Shown one piece after another: positions 47,712 through 57,700 of a stretch of 64,000 nucleotides of DNA. Source of the DNA: Geomonas sp. RF6 (lineage in GTDB: Bacteria; Desulfobacterota; Desulfuromonadia; Geobacterales; Geobacteraceae); assembly GCF_021044625.1 (NCBI RefSeq), contig NZ_CP087999.1:1505001-1569000 (forward strand), read 5' to 3'. The notes under the pieces were generated by a model. It searched no databases, was not told the origin of the DNA, and saw only the letters and a program-made list of their open reading frames with translations. Position numbers and translations under genes: made by a program. Positions within the stretch are counted from its first letter, which is position 1. The number at the start of each line of letters is the position of its first letter.

Positions 47712-48239
47712 CCAGGTCCCGACCCGCTCCGGCGGCACCCTCCACAGCGGTGCCGCCGTGAGCCCCAATCGCAGATTTCCCCCCTCTTTTCCCGCATTTT
47801 CGAAGGACCCCACCCTCTTGGAATGATCCCTGCAGTACCGGCCGGAAAACCGCCAGCTCCCGCCGTCATATCACCACCGGCGGCAGGCGCCGGGGAGTCT
47901 CGCGGCGAGGCTTACCTTCCTCCCCGCTTTCGTATTCCCGGGATCTGCCGGGGAATGGACTAAACATTTAAAATAGCTTTCTATTGCGGCTTTAATTTGT
48001 TATAGTCACGGCGCTTTCTAATGTGCAGAAACTGTCCGGCAATTCACCGGACGTCTCTGCGCCAAATGGCGGTATCGCGGCGGAAAAAGAGGCCATTGAG
48101 GCCCACCCCGTCACCCCCCGCGAAACCTTTTTATTTTTTAATGCAATACGCCGTCGCCTGCCCCCGGCTCTCACGGGGGAGGGAAGTGCGTTTAGAGGGA
48201 CCGTGCGCTTGAACTGATGATGTCGTAACCGAAATATAC
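47712..48239. other. Long intergenic region with hairpins
   Basis: A perfect 10-bp hairpin CGGCGGCACC/GGTGCCGCCG (47730-47758) follows the lipoprotein gene and may end its transcript. A second small hairpin GTCCGG/CCGGAC lies at 48034-48052. An A/T-rich patch at 47965-48010 could hold a promoter, and TTGAAC at 48209 may be the -35 for the riboswitch transcript. No convincing coding frame is present. Confidence 0.4.
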
Positions 48240-48248
48240 GTGTCACTC

Positions 48249-48340
48249 CGATAAAGGCAAAACCGGAGCAATCCGGTGACGCAAAGCCACGGGTCCCCAG
48301 GCGTTCACACCACGCACGGACAGCCGGGTTACCGAAGAGC
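48249..48340 (+). promoter_or_regulatory. GEMM-I riboswitch (cyclic dinucleotide aptamer)
   Basis: The aptamer core is clear: AAAGGCAAAACCGG, loop AGCAAT, CCGGTGACGCAAAGCCACGG, then a G/C stem closing with GGACAGCCGGGTTACCGAAG. P1b (ACCGG/CCGGT), the invariant GACGCAAAGCC with the intercalating A, and P2 GGGTCC/GGACAGCC are all there. GEMM-I RNAs bind cyclic di-GMP, and a Geobacter subset binds 3',3'-cyclic GMP-AMP. I do not decide between ligands from one sequence. It is followed after 45 bases by a strong terminator, and then by the gene for a DUF11-repeat surface protein. Confidence 0.93.
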
Positions 48341-48384
48341 TTGCAGAGTCAGGCGCCTCGGAAATTAGGAAACAACGGGAGGAG

Positions 48385-48418
48385 AACGCCCGGCTCTGGG
48401 AGCCGGGCGTTTTTTTTT
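48385..48418 (+). terminator. Riboswitch expression-platform terminator
   Basis: An 11-bp perfect stem AACGCCCGGCT/AGCCGGGCGTT with loop CTGGG and nine Ts. It sits between the GEMM aptamer and the start of the surface-protein operon, so the ligand probably controls read-through. Confidence 0.95.
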
Positions 48419-48469
48419 GCCCCGGTGGCGCGACGGTCCACCGCTGTCAGCACCAGGCCACACGAATAT

Positions 48470-51400
48470 ATGCCGAGAAACCTGCAGCACAAAATGGTGA
48501 AGACGACGCTCGTCGTCTGCCTTTTCCTTCTCCTGTCAGCCTTTTGCTGCACCAGGGCGGAGGCCGCGATCAGCATCGTGCGCACCTCCGCGCCCTTTTT
48601 CCCCTTCGACAAGGACACCTCGCCGCGTCTGAATGCCCAGTACGTCTCTTTCTCCGTCACCACCACAAGCGACATAGCCGACGCGTGGGCAAAGATCGAC
48701 AACTTCACGGGGGGGTACCTGAGTGTCGCCAGCACCGCGCCCGGCGCCGACCTGTACCACATCGGCCCGATGACCGCAGGCTCCACCAAAACGGTCTTTT
48801 TCTACATCGAGACGAGCGCCAACAACGACGTCACCGCGACGCAGGGGCACGACATCTCCGTGTGGAGCGGCAATCCCTCCACCGGCGGCGGAGAGCTCTC
48901 CAGGAGCCGCTTCACCCTCACCGGCACGACCGTCGCCGGCACCTATTACGAGGCGATGTACGACACGATCCAGGCGCAGGCGAGCAAGGTGAGCTCCGTG
49001 GTATCGGGGCCGACCCCCGCACAGCTCGGCGGGATCGTCACCATCACCGTCATCGGGGACACCGGCACCAGCAACGGCCCGATGATCTTCTCTCCCGCGT
49101 CCGACCCGTACTGGCCGGACCAAACGTACCGCCTGGTCTCCGCCACCATCACCCTCCCCGACGGCACGGTCCTGAAGGACAAGCTGTACCAGGGGAGCTA
49201 CACCGGGGGCTCCGGGGCGTACGTCGGGGTGTACACCTTCGTGGCGGTGAGCAGCTACTCCGCCCCCACCAGCACGAGCCCTGTGGCGTACATCAACAGC
49301 GGCAACGTGCTGAAGCACGTCCCCACCGGCGCCGGCACGATCGACCCCCTCGCCCCCCCCGTGTCGGGGACGAGCGGCAACTCGGTCATCGTCACCGCGA
49401 GCTGCAACCCCTCCATGCTCCCGGCGGGATCGGCCGGCGACGTCGCCTGCACCATCAACCTGATAAACAGCGGCGACTACGATGTCACCCTCGACGACAT
49501 CGACATGATCCTCCCGGTCTCCCCCGGCACGGTGACCTACAACAGCGGGACCTCCGCCTATGGCGGAAGTGCTATCGCGAACCCGCTGCAGTCGGGGAGG
49601 CTTCTGACCTGGAGCGGGCAGTACCTCGTGCCGGCTGCCGGGACGAAGAGTCTCACGCTGTCGCTGCACGTGCCGGACATCTCCGGCGTGTACAACTTCG
49701 CCGCCTACGCGCACATCGGGGCGGAGCAGATCGACGCCTCGGCAGCGCTCGGAGACGACGCGAAGGCCTCCTGCAGCGTCATCGTCCCCACGAAGACCTT
49801 CCTGTCGAAGACATTCGACCCCGTCATCATCGGTCCCGGCGGGACGACCGCCGTGAAGTTCACCATGACGAACCTCTCCGGGAACGCCGCCCTCTCCGGC
49901 CTCGCCTTTACAGAGCAGCTCCCGGCGGGGCTTACCTGGAGCGGGACGCCGATCGTTTCGCAGTGCGGCGGGACGGTGGCCTACGCCCAGAGCGGCGGCC
50001 TCAACAACACCATCCGCTTTACCGGCGGCGGCCTCCCGGCCGGGCCTTCCAGCTGCACCGTCACCGCGCAGGTCACCAGCACGGTGCCGGGAAGCTACAG
50101 CAACACCGAAGCGAACATCGTGTCGCTCTCCGGCCTCGACGCCAGCGGTCTCAGCGCGACCTTGCAGGTTGTCCCCGCGGTGCTCAAGAAGTCCTTCATC
50201 CCGAGCGGGATCATCACCTCCGGAACGACGGAGCTCCACTTCACCATCACCAACGCTGCCGGGAACCCGCAGCAGTCCGGGCTCTCCTTTACCGACACTC
50301 TCCCTGCGGACCTGAAATGGAGCGGCACCCCCGTCGCCTCCCAGTGCGGCGGCACCCTGAGCTACGGCGGAGCGGCAAACAACGTCATCACCTTCAACGG
50401 CGGAACCCTCGCCGCAGGACAGTCCGGGTGCTCCGTGAGCGCCACCGTCACCAGCACGAAGATCGGCAGCTACCTGAACGACGCGCCGAACATAAGCGGG
50501 CTGAGCGCAAGCCTCACCAACGGGGTCACCCCCCAGACCCTCGTGGTGGACAGCGCACCTACCCTGTCGAAAGCGTTCTCTCCCTCGGCGATTCCGGTGG
50601 GGGGGACCGCCACGCTTACCTTCACCATCGCCTCCAGCAGCCAGAGCGCCACCAGCCCGGACTTCATCGACGTCTTCCCGCTGAACCTCTCTCTCGCGTC
50701 GCCGACGATCGTGAACACCAGCACGAATCCCGGGTGCGTCGCGGCCTCCATCTACAAGCCGGGAACCCTCGTGCCGAGCAGCACCGGAGATACCTCCATC
50801 GAGTTCTCCGCCGCCAAGATCCCCGCCAACGCCACCTGCACCTATGCCGTGCAGGTAACGAGCAGCATACCGGGGACCTACGTCAACAACGCGAAGAGCA
50901 TCATCTACATCGCGAGCCTGAACAACGCGGTCAGCGACGCGACGCTGCGCGTCCTCGCCGCGCCGACCGTGCAAAAGAGCTTCACCCCCGACACCATCTA
51001 CCTCGGCTCCAGCTCCACGGTCACGATTACCCTCACCAATCCGAACGTGAGCGACATCTCGGGATTGGCCCTCCTCGACAGCTACCCCTCCGGAATGTTC
51101 AACGTGGGGGGCTCCGGGGGCACGACGTGCGGCGGGACGATCGCCGCGCCCAACGGGGGGAGCACCCTCTCCCTTTCCGGCGGGACGATTCCCGCGCGCG
51201 GGAGCTGCACCGTGACCGCGACCGTCAGCACCACCGGCACCGGGAGCTTTTCCAACAGCTCCGGACCGGTCACTACCGCAAGCGCCGGGACGGGGAGCGC
51301 CGCGAGCGCGACCCTCACGGTGAAGCCCCTGCCGAACCTCACGATCCTGAAGAGCGCGCAGGTCTTCTCCGACCCGGTGAACGGTTCGGTCTCTCCCCGG

Positions 51401-51781
51401 GCGATCCCCGGGGCGCAGGTGCTCTACCAGGTCACCGTCACCAACTTCGGGAAAGGGATTGCCGACGCCGACAGCATCGTCATCACCGATGCCATCCCCC
51501 CGTCCACGTCCCTTCTGGTGAGCGGCACCCCGGTTCTTTTCAGCGAGGGGAGCGTCCCGAGCGGCCTCACCCTCAACTGGGGGGGGCTCGGGAGCCTTAC
51601 CGACGACGTGAAGTTCTCCCGGGACGGCGGATCGACCTTCAACTACATCCCGGTTCCGGCCGCCAACGGCGCCGATCCGGCAGTGACGCACCTGCGTCTC
51701 ACCCCGCGGGGGATCATCAATCCCTCGAACGGCAGCAGCAACCCCACTTTCAGCATCATGTTCAAGGTGATTATCAACTGA
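48470..51781 (+). CDS. Secreted DUF11-like repeat protein (1103 aa)
   Basis: The first gene of the riboswitch operon. Signal peptide TTLVVCLFLLLSAFCCTRAEA then AIS (about residues 10-33). A non-repeat head (34-390) is followed by at least five repeats of about 110 residues, each opening with a strand such as LSKTFDPVIIGPGGTTAVKF, LKKSFIPSGIITSGTTELHF, LSKAFSPSAIPVGGTATLTF or VQKSFTPDTIYLGSSSTVTI. The last is a DUF11 domain with NGSVSPRAIPGAQVLYQVTV. No anchor or sorting signal is seen. It ends in a beta strand. The start at ATG 48470 is the best guess, since the ribosome-binding site is weak. ATG 48494 is an alternative. Confidence 0.8.
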   Translation: MPRNLQHKMVKTTLVVCLFLLLSAFCCTRAEAAISIVRTSAPFFPFDKDTSPRLNAQYVSFSVTTTSDIADAWAKIDNFTGGYLSVASTAPGADLYHIGPMTAGSTKTVFFYIETSANNDVTATQGHDISVWSGNPSTGGGELSRSRFTLTGTTVAGTYYEAMYDTIQAQASKVSSVVSGPTPAQLGGIVTITVIGDTGTSNGPMIFSPASDPYWPDQTYRLVSATITLPDGTVLKDKLYQGSYTGGSGAYVGVYTFVAVSSYSAPTSTSPVAYINSGNVLKHVPTGAGTIDPLAPPVSGTSGNSVIVTASCNPSMLPAGSAGDVACTINLINSGDYDVTLDDIDMILPVSPGTVTYNSGTSAYGGSAIANPLQSGRLLTWSGQYLVPAAGTKSLTLSLHVPDISGVYNFAAYAHIGAEQIDASAALGDDAKASCSVIVPTKTFLSKTFDPVIIGPGGTTAVKFTMTNLSGNAALSGLAFTEQLPAGLTWSGTPIVSQCGGTVAYAQSGGLNNTIRFTGGGLPAGPSSCTVTAQVTSTVPGSYSNTEANIVSLSGLDASGLSATLQVVPAVLKKSFIPSGIITSGTTELHFTITNAAGNPQQSGLSFTDTLPADLKWSGTPVASQCGGTLSYGGAANNVITFNGGTLAAGQSGCSVSATVTSTKIGSYLNDAPNISGLSASLTNGVTPQTLVVDSAPTLSKAFSPSAIPVGGTATLTFTIASSSQSATSPDFIDVFPLNLSLASPTIVNTSTNPGCVAASIYKPGTLVPSSTGDTSIEFSAAKIPANATCTYAVQVTSSIPGTYVNNAKSIIYIASLNNAVSDATLRVLAAPTVQKSFTPDTIYLGSSSTVTITLTNPNVSDISGLALLDSYPSGMFNVGGSGGTTCGGTIAAPNGGSTLSLSGGTIPARGSCTVTATVSTTGTGSFSNSSGPVTTASAGTGSAASATLTVKPLPNLTILKSAQVFSDPVNGSVSPRAIPGAQVLYQVTVTNFGKGIADADSIVITDAIPPSTSLLVSGTPVLFSEGSVPSGLTLNWGGLGSLTDDVKFSRDGGSTFNYIPVPAANGADPAVTHLRLTPRGIINPSNGSSNPTFSIMFKVIIN

Positions 51782-51797
51782 CAGAAGGAGGAAACGA

Positions 51798-51845
51798 ATG
51801 CACGAGACAGAGAGAAGAGATGAAGGAGGTGAGGAGCGAAGTTGA
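51798..51845 (+). CDS. Possible 15-residue micro-ORF
   Basis: MHETERRDEGGEERS, opened by a near-perfect ribosome-binding site (AGGAGG, 6 bases before ATG) and ending in TGA. It lies in the 162-base gap between the 1103-aa and 324-aa surface-protein genes. It may be a leader peptide that couples or delays translation, or a chance site. The sequence is highly charged with no signal peptide. Confidence 0.2.
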   Translation: MHETERRDEGGEERS

Positions 51846-51943
51846 AAGAGACTCCTCACGCCGGCAGGACGCGGCACCAGGAGGAGAGAACCAGCAGTAG
51901 AGCAGGCCATTTAATGCAATTTATTTCAGAAAGGAGCAGGCAA

Positions 51944-52918
51944 ATGAAGAAAGTGAAAATCGTAGTTGCCGCAGCACTGGGGCTCGCCCTTACCGCTGCA
52001 AGCGCAATGGCAGCAACCGACGCCGGCGTCACCATCAGCAACACCGCTTCTGCGAACTACACCGTGGGGAGCACCCCGTACAGCGTGACCTCCTCGACCT
52101 CCTTCAAGGTCGCGCAGATCGTCAACCTCTCCGTCACCAACCAGAGCGGTCAGGTCCCGGTCGCGCCGAACGACACCTCGAAGGCGATCACCTTCAAGGT
52201 GAGCAACGACGGCAACGCCACCGACAATTTCATCCTCACCCTCAATCACAACATCGCGGGTGACAGCTTCGATCCCACCACCTCTTCCATCTTCCTCGAC
52301 ACCACCGGCGACGGCTTCTACAACACCGGCGACCTCCCGTACTCCCCCGGCGCCGCCCTTCCGATCGCGGCAGGGAAGTCGATCACCGTCTTCGTACTGA
52401 GCAATATCCCGGCAAGCCAGATCAACGGCAATACCGGCATTGTTCAGCTGCAGGCCCAGTCGGAGGCCTACAACAACGGCCCGATCGGCAAGGTTTTCCC
52501 GAACGGCAACACCACCCTCGGCACCGACGTCGTCCTGGGAGTCGCCAACGGCTACGCCTCCGGCCAGGGTACCTACATCATCTCCTCCGTGGTGGTGAGC
52601 ATCACCAAAACCTCCAGCATCACCGACCCGTACGGCGGCACCTCTCCGGTCCCGGGCGCCATCGTCACCTACAGCATCGTGACGAAGGTAACCGGCACCG
52701 GCACCGCCACCGGCCTCAAAATCGTCGACCCGGTTCCGACGAACACCACCTACAAGACCGGAAGCATCAAGCTCGGCAGCCTCAGCCTTTCCGACGCAGC
52801 AGGTGATGATGCGGGCGACATGGGTATAACGACCCCCAATACGGTGACTGTCAGCCTCGGCGACGTACCGGCGGGCGCCGCGGACAAAACGGTAACCTTC
52901 CAGGTCACCATCAATTAG
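51944..52918 (+). CDS. Secreted DUF11-like protein (324 aa)
   Basis: An exported protein with signal peptide KIVVAAALGLALTAASAMA cut before ATD. The mature N terminus, AGVTISNTASANYTVGSTPY, is a short module also found in the 395-aa and 2271-aa proteins of this operon. The C-terminal half is a DUF11-like domain: SITKTSSITDPYGGTSPVPG, then AIVTYSIVTKVTGTGTATGL and a final TVTFQVTIN strand. No Cys, no membrane anchor. AAAGGAG lies 7 bases before ATG 51944. It ends in the same '...FxVTIN' as its 395-aa neighbour. Confidence 0.82.
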   Translation: MKKVKIVVAAALGLALTAASAMAATDAGVTISNTASANYTVGSTPYSVTSSTSFKVAQIVNLSVTNQSGQVPVAPNDTSKAITFKVSNDGNATDNFILTLNHNIAGDSFDPTTSSIFLDTTGDGFYNTGDLPYSPGAALPIAAGKSITVFVLSNIPASQINGNTGIVQLQAQSEAYNNGPIGKVFPNGNTTLGTDVVLGVANGYASGQGTYIISSVVVSITKTSSITDPYGGTSPVPGAIVTYSIVTKVTGTGTATGLKIVDPVPTNTTYKTGSIKLGSLSLSDAAGDDAGDMGITTPNTVTVSLGDVPAGAADKTVTFQVTIN

Positions 52919-52944
52919 CAGAAAGCAAAAAGAAGGAGCCAGTT

Positions 52945-53430
52945 ATGAAACTCCGAGCTTTAGTAAGCACGGGAGTCGCTGTCCTGCTGCTGGCAATCGG
53001 CAGCGTCAGCTTCGCAGAAAACCAGATCAACCTCGTGTCGCGGACTCAGAAGGAAGTGACCGTGGTGAAGGACGGGAAGAAGGAAGTGAAGCTCGTTCCG
53101 GCGCAAAACGTCGTGCCGGGTGACGTGGTCCTCTTCACCAACCACTACCAGAACAGCGGAAAGATCCCCGCCGAGAACGCGGTCATCTCCAACCCGGTGC
53201 CGAAGCACATGGTCTACCTCGACGGCAGCGCCTTCGGGGAGGGAGCGGAGATCACCTTCTCCATCGACAAGGGAAAGACCTTCGACACCCCGGGAAAGCT
53301 GGTGAAGACCGAGAAGGGGAAGAAAAGGACCGCGCGGGCGGAAGAGTACACCCACATCAGGTGGACCTTCAAGAACCCCATCCCCCCCGGAAAGGAAGGG
53401 GATGTGGGGTTCAGGGCAAGGCTGAAGTAA
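52945..53430 (+). CDS. Secreted DUF11-like single-domain protein (161 aa)
   Basis: A small exported protein: signal peptide MKLRALVSTGVAVLLLAIGS to SFA, then NQINLVSRTQKEVTVVKDGKKE and one beta-sandwich-like domain: NVVPGDVVLFTNHYQNSGKI, ISNPVPKHMVYLDGSAFGEG, SIDKGKTFDTPGKL and THIRWTFKNPIPPGKEGDVGF. That is the core of a DUF11 domain. It is 26 bases after the previous stop and about 75 before the next gene, so it belongs to the operon. It may be a minor subunit or adaptor of the surface structure. Confidence 0.82.
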   Translation: MKLRALVSTGVAVLLLAIGSVSFAENQINLVSRTQKEVTVVKDGKKEVKLVPAQNVVPGDVVLFTNHYQNSGKIPAENAVISNPVPKHMVYLDGSAFGEGAEITFSIDKGKTFDTPGKLVKTEKGKKRTARAEEYTHIRWTFKNPIPPGKEGDVGFRARLK

Positions 53431-53505
53431 TGAGAAGGCGGGGCACCGTAGCGGGGCTCCGCCGCACTCGTCTGTAATGCACCATTTTCACAAGGAGAAA
53501 AGCTG

Positions 53506-54693
53506 ATGAAAAGAATGAAGAAAATTGCACTTCTGCTGGTTGCAGCGGCGCTGCCGCTGGCAGCGGCACAGCAGTCGCAGGCAGCGGGTACCGTTGCCGG
53601 TACCGTGGTAACCAACACCGCAACACTGGACTACAAGGTGGGCGGGCTCACCCAGCCGTCGACTGCCGCCGTGGCGAATTTCAACGTCGACCGTAAGGTC
53701 AACTTCGTGGTCAACTACGTCGCACCGACCGGCAACTTTGTGAACGTCTATCCCGGGGCACAGGCGCAGGCGCTGAAGTTCACTGTCAGCAATCAGGGGA
53801 ACGACACCCAGGACTTCGACCTCACCGTAGCGCAGCTCGGCGGCCAGCAGATTTTCGGCATCAACGACAGCATCGACGCCACCGACGTGAAGCTCTACCT
53901 CGACAACCCCACCACCGGCGCAGTCGGCGCGTTCGATGCCGGCGACACGGAAATCACCACCACCCACTTCCTCGACGAGGTCACGCCGGACAAGACCGTC
54001 ACCGTCTTCGTCGTCGGCACCTTCCCCACGCCGCAGACGAACGGGAATGTCGCCGGGCTCTCCATTACCGCCAACGCCCTCTACGGTCACGCTGCAGGGA
54101 AAGGGGGGACGATCGCCGGGGGTAGCACCACCGACACCAACGGCACCGTGGCCGGAAACGCCATTTACACCGTTTTCGCGGACGTAGCGGATACCTTTGC
54201 AAACAGCGAGGTAGGCACCGGCGCATTCCGCATCATCGCCCCGGTTCTGTCGATCTCCAAGTCCTCCAGCGTCATCTGGGACCCGATCAACTACAACAGC
54301 ACCCCGCGCAGCATCCCGGGCGCCTACGTGCAGTACGCCATCACCATCACCAACGACATCGCGGCACTCGCCTCGGCGAACCTCACCACCATTCAGGACA
54401 CCCTGAACGACAACACCTTACTCGACCCGAACTTCGTAGCTGCTTCGGCATCGTCGACTCTTGCCCCGACCTCCGCAGTCGGGAAGAGCTTCAAGGTGAC
54501 CCACACCGCGACCGGCAGGACCGCCACCCCGACCCCCAGCTACTACAGCGCGGGGACCGGCGTAGGCGTATCCGGCCAGAGCATCACGGCGAACTTCGCC
54601 ACGCTCCTCCCCGCTCAGGACACGACCTACAGCGCTGGAGAACTGAAGGCGGGTGAGAGCGTCACCCTCACCTTCAACGTAACGATCAACTAG
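53506..54693 (+). CDS. Secreted DUF11-like protein (395 aa)
   Basis: Signal peptide MKRMKKIALLLVAAALPLAA to SQA. The mature start GTVAGTVVTNTATLDYKVGG matches the module of the 324-aa protein. A central domain has DSIDATDVKLYLDNPTTGAVG, and the C-terminal DUF11-like domain has LSISKSSSVIWDPINYNS, then PRSIPGAYVQYAITI and ends TLTFNVTIN. AAGGAG is 8 bases before ATG. A perfect 10-bp hairpin follows, before the giant gene. No haem, lipid or membrane anchor. Confidence 0.83.
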   Translation: MKRMKKIALLLVAAALPLAAAQQSQAAGTVAGTVVTNTATLDYKVGGLTQPSTAAVANFNVDRKVNFVVNYVAPTGNFVNVYPGAQAQALKFTVSNQGNDTQDFDLTVAQLGGQQIFGINDSIDATDVKLYLDNPTTGAVGAFDAGDTEITTTHFLDEVTPDKTVTVFVVGTFPTPQTNGNVAGLSITANALYGHAAGKGGTIAGGSTTDTNGTVAGNAIYTVFADVADTFANSEVGTGAFRIIAPVLSISKSSSVIWDPINYNSTPRSIPGAYVQYAITITNDIAALASANLTTIQDTLNDNTLLDPNFVAASASSTLAPTSAVGKSFKVTHTATGRTATPTPSYYSAGTGVGVSGQSITANFATLLPAQDTTYSAGELKAGESVTLTFNVTIN

Positions 54694-54704
54694 GAATAAC
54701 AATC

Positions 54705-54729
54705 GCCGGGCCCGGAAAACGGGCCCGGC
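54705..54729 (+). repeat. Hairpin between the 395-aa gene and the giant gene
   Basis: GCCGGGCCCG and CGGGCCCGGC form a perfect 10-bp stem with loop GAAAA and no T run. In the middle of an operon it may protect the upstream mRNA or reduce expression of the last gene relative to the secreted proteins. Confidence 0.7.
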
Positions 54730-54745
54730 AGATACAGGAAGAGTT

Positions 54746-57700
54746 TTGACGCAAAAGGGCGCACTGAGATACAGGGTGACACATCCCTCCCACCGGAGGG
54801 ACGACAGGCACCGCTTTACCCGCAATGCGGGGAGCGACCTGTTCCTGCGCCTTTTCTGCGTCGTTGCCGCGGTATTGCTGGCTATTCTCCCGGTAGGCGC
54901 GAAGGGGGAGACCCCGCCAAACACCCCGATCGTGAACCAGGCCACCGCAAGCTACAGCTTCGGCGCCAACCATTACACCAGCGCCTCCAACGTGAACCAG
55001 TTCGTGGCGAACCTGCAGCAGACCACCCCCACGCTCCGCCTCTACCGGACTGCAGGGAGCGACGCCGCAGATATCACCACCGTAGTACCGGTTACCTATT
55101 TCAACAGCGGAAGCAGCAGCGGATCGAGCAGCGTCAGTTCTCCGCCGAACGACCCGTCTGTACCGCTGGCGCTGCGCCAGGACAGCTTTTTCCACGCCTC
55201 TCAGCCGATCTACGTGGTGGTGACCGATGTTGCCGAGAACCGGCACCCGGAAACGACGGAGACGGTCCAGATCGAAATCGTCTCCTCGACCGCAGACCGC
55301 GAGATCCTCACCCTCACCGAGACAGCACCTGACAGCGGCATCTTCGCCGGCTACCTGAAGACCGCCCAGAGCGTGGCGGGAGCCCAGAAGAGCTACGACG
55401 GCGTACTCACCGTCGCCGACTCCACGCAGGTCACCGCAGAGTACCAGGAGGAAGGAGGCACCGGAAACACCACCTCGGTAACCGCGTCCGCCCTCGTCGA
55501 TCCGACCGGAAGGGTCTTCGACAGTCTCACCGGAAAGCCCGTCGACGGCGCCACCATCACGCTCGTCACCGAAAGTGGAGAGGACGCAACGGTCATAGGG
55601 GACGATGGCGTGAGCGCCTTCCCGGCGAGCATCACCACCGGAAGCACCGCGACCGACGTGAGTGGCAGGGTGTACGACTTCGCCCCGGGCACCTACCGAT
55701 TCCCCCTCGTTACCGCGGGTACCTACCGACTGAAGGTCACCCCGCCCCCCGGCTACATAGCGCCCTCCGTGGTCTCTGACAGCGCGCTGCAGAGACTCTC
55801 CGGCGCTCCCTATACCCTCTCCGGCGCTTCCCGCGGCGGGATCTTTGCGGTAAACCCGGGGCCGATCATCCTTATCGACATCCCCCTCGACCCGGTCGGG
55901 CAGGGACTGTGGCTGGAGAAGACCTCCACGAAGACGACTGCGGCGGTTGGCGATTTCGTGCCGTTTTCCATCAACATAACCAACGCCAGTGCCGGCGAGA
56001 CCGCAAAAGGGGTCATCGTCACCGATCAGCTCCCGTACGGAATGCGCTACCGGAAAGGATCGTTGCGCATGGACGGCGCGCCGGTGCCCGATCCGTCCCT
56101 CTCTGCAGACGGATCCTCCTTCACCTTCCCGGTCCGCGACCTCTCCGGCGCCGAAAGTCTCACCATCAGCTATGTCACCGAGGTCGTCCCCGGTGCACGC
56201 CTCGGCATGGTCACCAACACTGCCTCAGCAGCGGGGACCGGGGTGACTTCGAACATGGCCACGGCTTCGCTGAAGATCGTCGAGGATCTCTTCGGCTCCC
56301 GCTCCTTCCTCGCCGGGACCGTCACCGATGGCGCATGCGGCACCCCGGGTGCGGGAGTCCCCGGCGTGCGCGTGTACCTCGAGGACGGCACATTCGTGGT
56401 GACGGACAAAAGGGGGATGTATCACTTCGAAGGGGTGCGTCCCGGTACGCATGTGGCGCAGCTCGACCTCGACTCGCTCCCCGACGGGTACCGCGCCGTA
56501 CCGTGCGAGCAGAACAGCCGCTTCGCTGGAAGGGCATACTCGCAGTTTGTGGAAATCCAGGGAGGAACGCTGTGGCGGGTCGACTTCCACGTGGAGAACC
56601 CGAAGGCAAAAAGGGCGCAGAACTCCCCTGCTCCGGCCCAAGCCAAGACAGTGGCTCCGAACACGACGAACCCTGCTCCGGTGGCACCGACGGCTGCTGC
56701 ACCCGTTGCTAATCCCGCCACCGCTCCGGCCACCGCTCCGGCCACCGCTCCGGCCACCGCTCCGGCAACCGCTCCGGCAACCGCTCCGGCAACCGCTCCG
56801 GCAACCGCTCCGGCAACCGCTCCGGCAACCGCTCCGGCGACTGCTCCGGTGGCTGCTCCGGTGGCTTCTCCGGTGGCTGCTCCGGTGGCTTCTCCGGTGG
56901 CTTCTCCGGTGGCTGCTCCGGTGGCTGCTCCGGTGGCTGCTCCGGTGGCTGCTCCGGTGGCTGCTCCGGTGGCTGCTCCGGCGGCTGCTCCTGCGGCGAC
57001 ACCAATCGCTGCTCCCGCCGCGGCGATTGCACCTGCCGTCATTGCTACGGCAGTTCCTGCAGCACCTGCAGATGAAGTGGCGTCCACGGAAAACGGTGAC
57101 GAAGATAGTGCACCTGAGGCTGCTGCCCCCCCTGCTGCTGCGCCTTCCCAGCCTGCGGAGGCAGGACTGGAGTTGAAGAGTGTCGTTGACGGAGACACTG
57201 TCCGATACGTGGTGAAAATGTGGGGGGGCCCAGTATCCCTCGACAACCTTTCCCTAAAGGTCACCCTCCCCTCAGGGGTAACGTACCTGCCGGGAACCGC
57301 CCGCGTGTCGGGAAAAGGTGCCCGCGATCCGGAGATGAAAGGAGCCGAACTCACCTTCCCTCTTCCCGCTACGTCTGAAAGCTGGGAAAAGACGGTGCGC
57401 TTCGAGGGGGTACTGAAGCGCGATGTCCCTGAGGGGTCGCAGCTGACGACTGCGGTTCTCGGCTTCGATACGGTCGGTGCAAAGGGTCTCACCACACCTG
57501 TTGCCAGCAATGTGCTGCAGTGGGATCGCGCCGAGGAGCGGGTCGCGCTGCCCGCGATAGTCCTGCACCCGCACTTCCCTGTCTTTGGCGCCGAACTCGA
57601 AGCAGGGGACAAGGCGGCGCTGGACGAACTGGCGGGAATCCTTTCCACCGTCACCGTCGGGGAGATCAGTGTCACGGGGCATGCCGACAGCATGTGCATC

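Noticed and set aside
48536-51910. Very long minus-strand reading frame opposite the 1103-aa surface protein
   Set aside because: It mirrors the codon pattern of the plus-strand gene in high-GC DNA, shows no known domain, and the plus strand has the signal peptide, DUF11 repeats and riboswitch.
56716-56996. Regular short repeats as a CRISPR array
   Set aside because: Units are 12 bases with no spacers and lie in frame within a gene. No cas genes are near.
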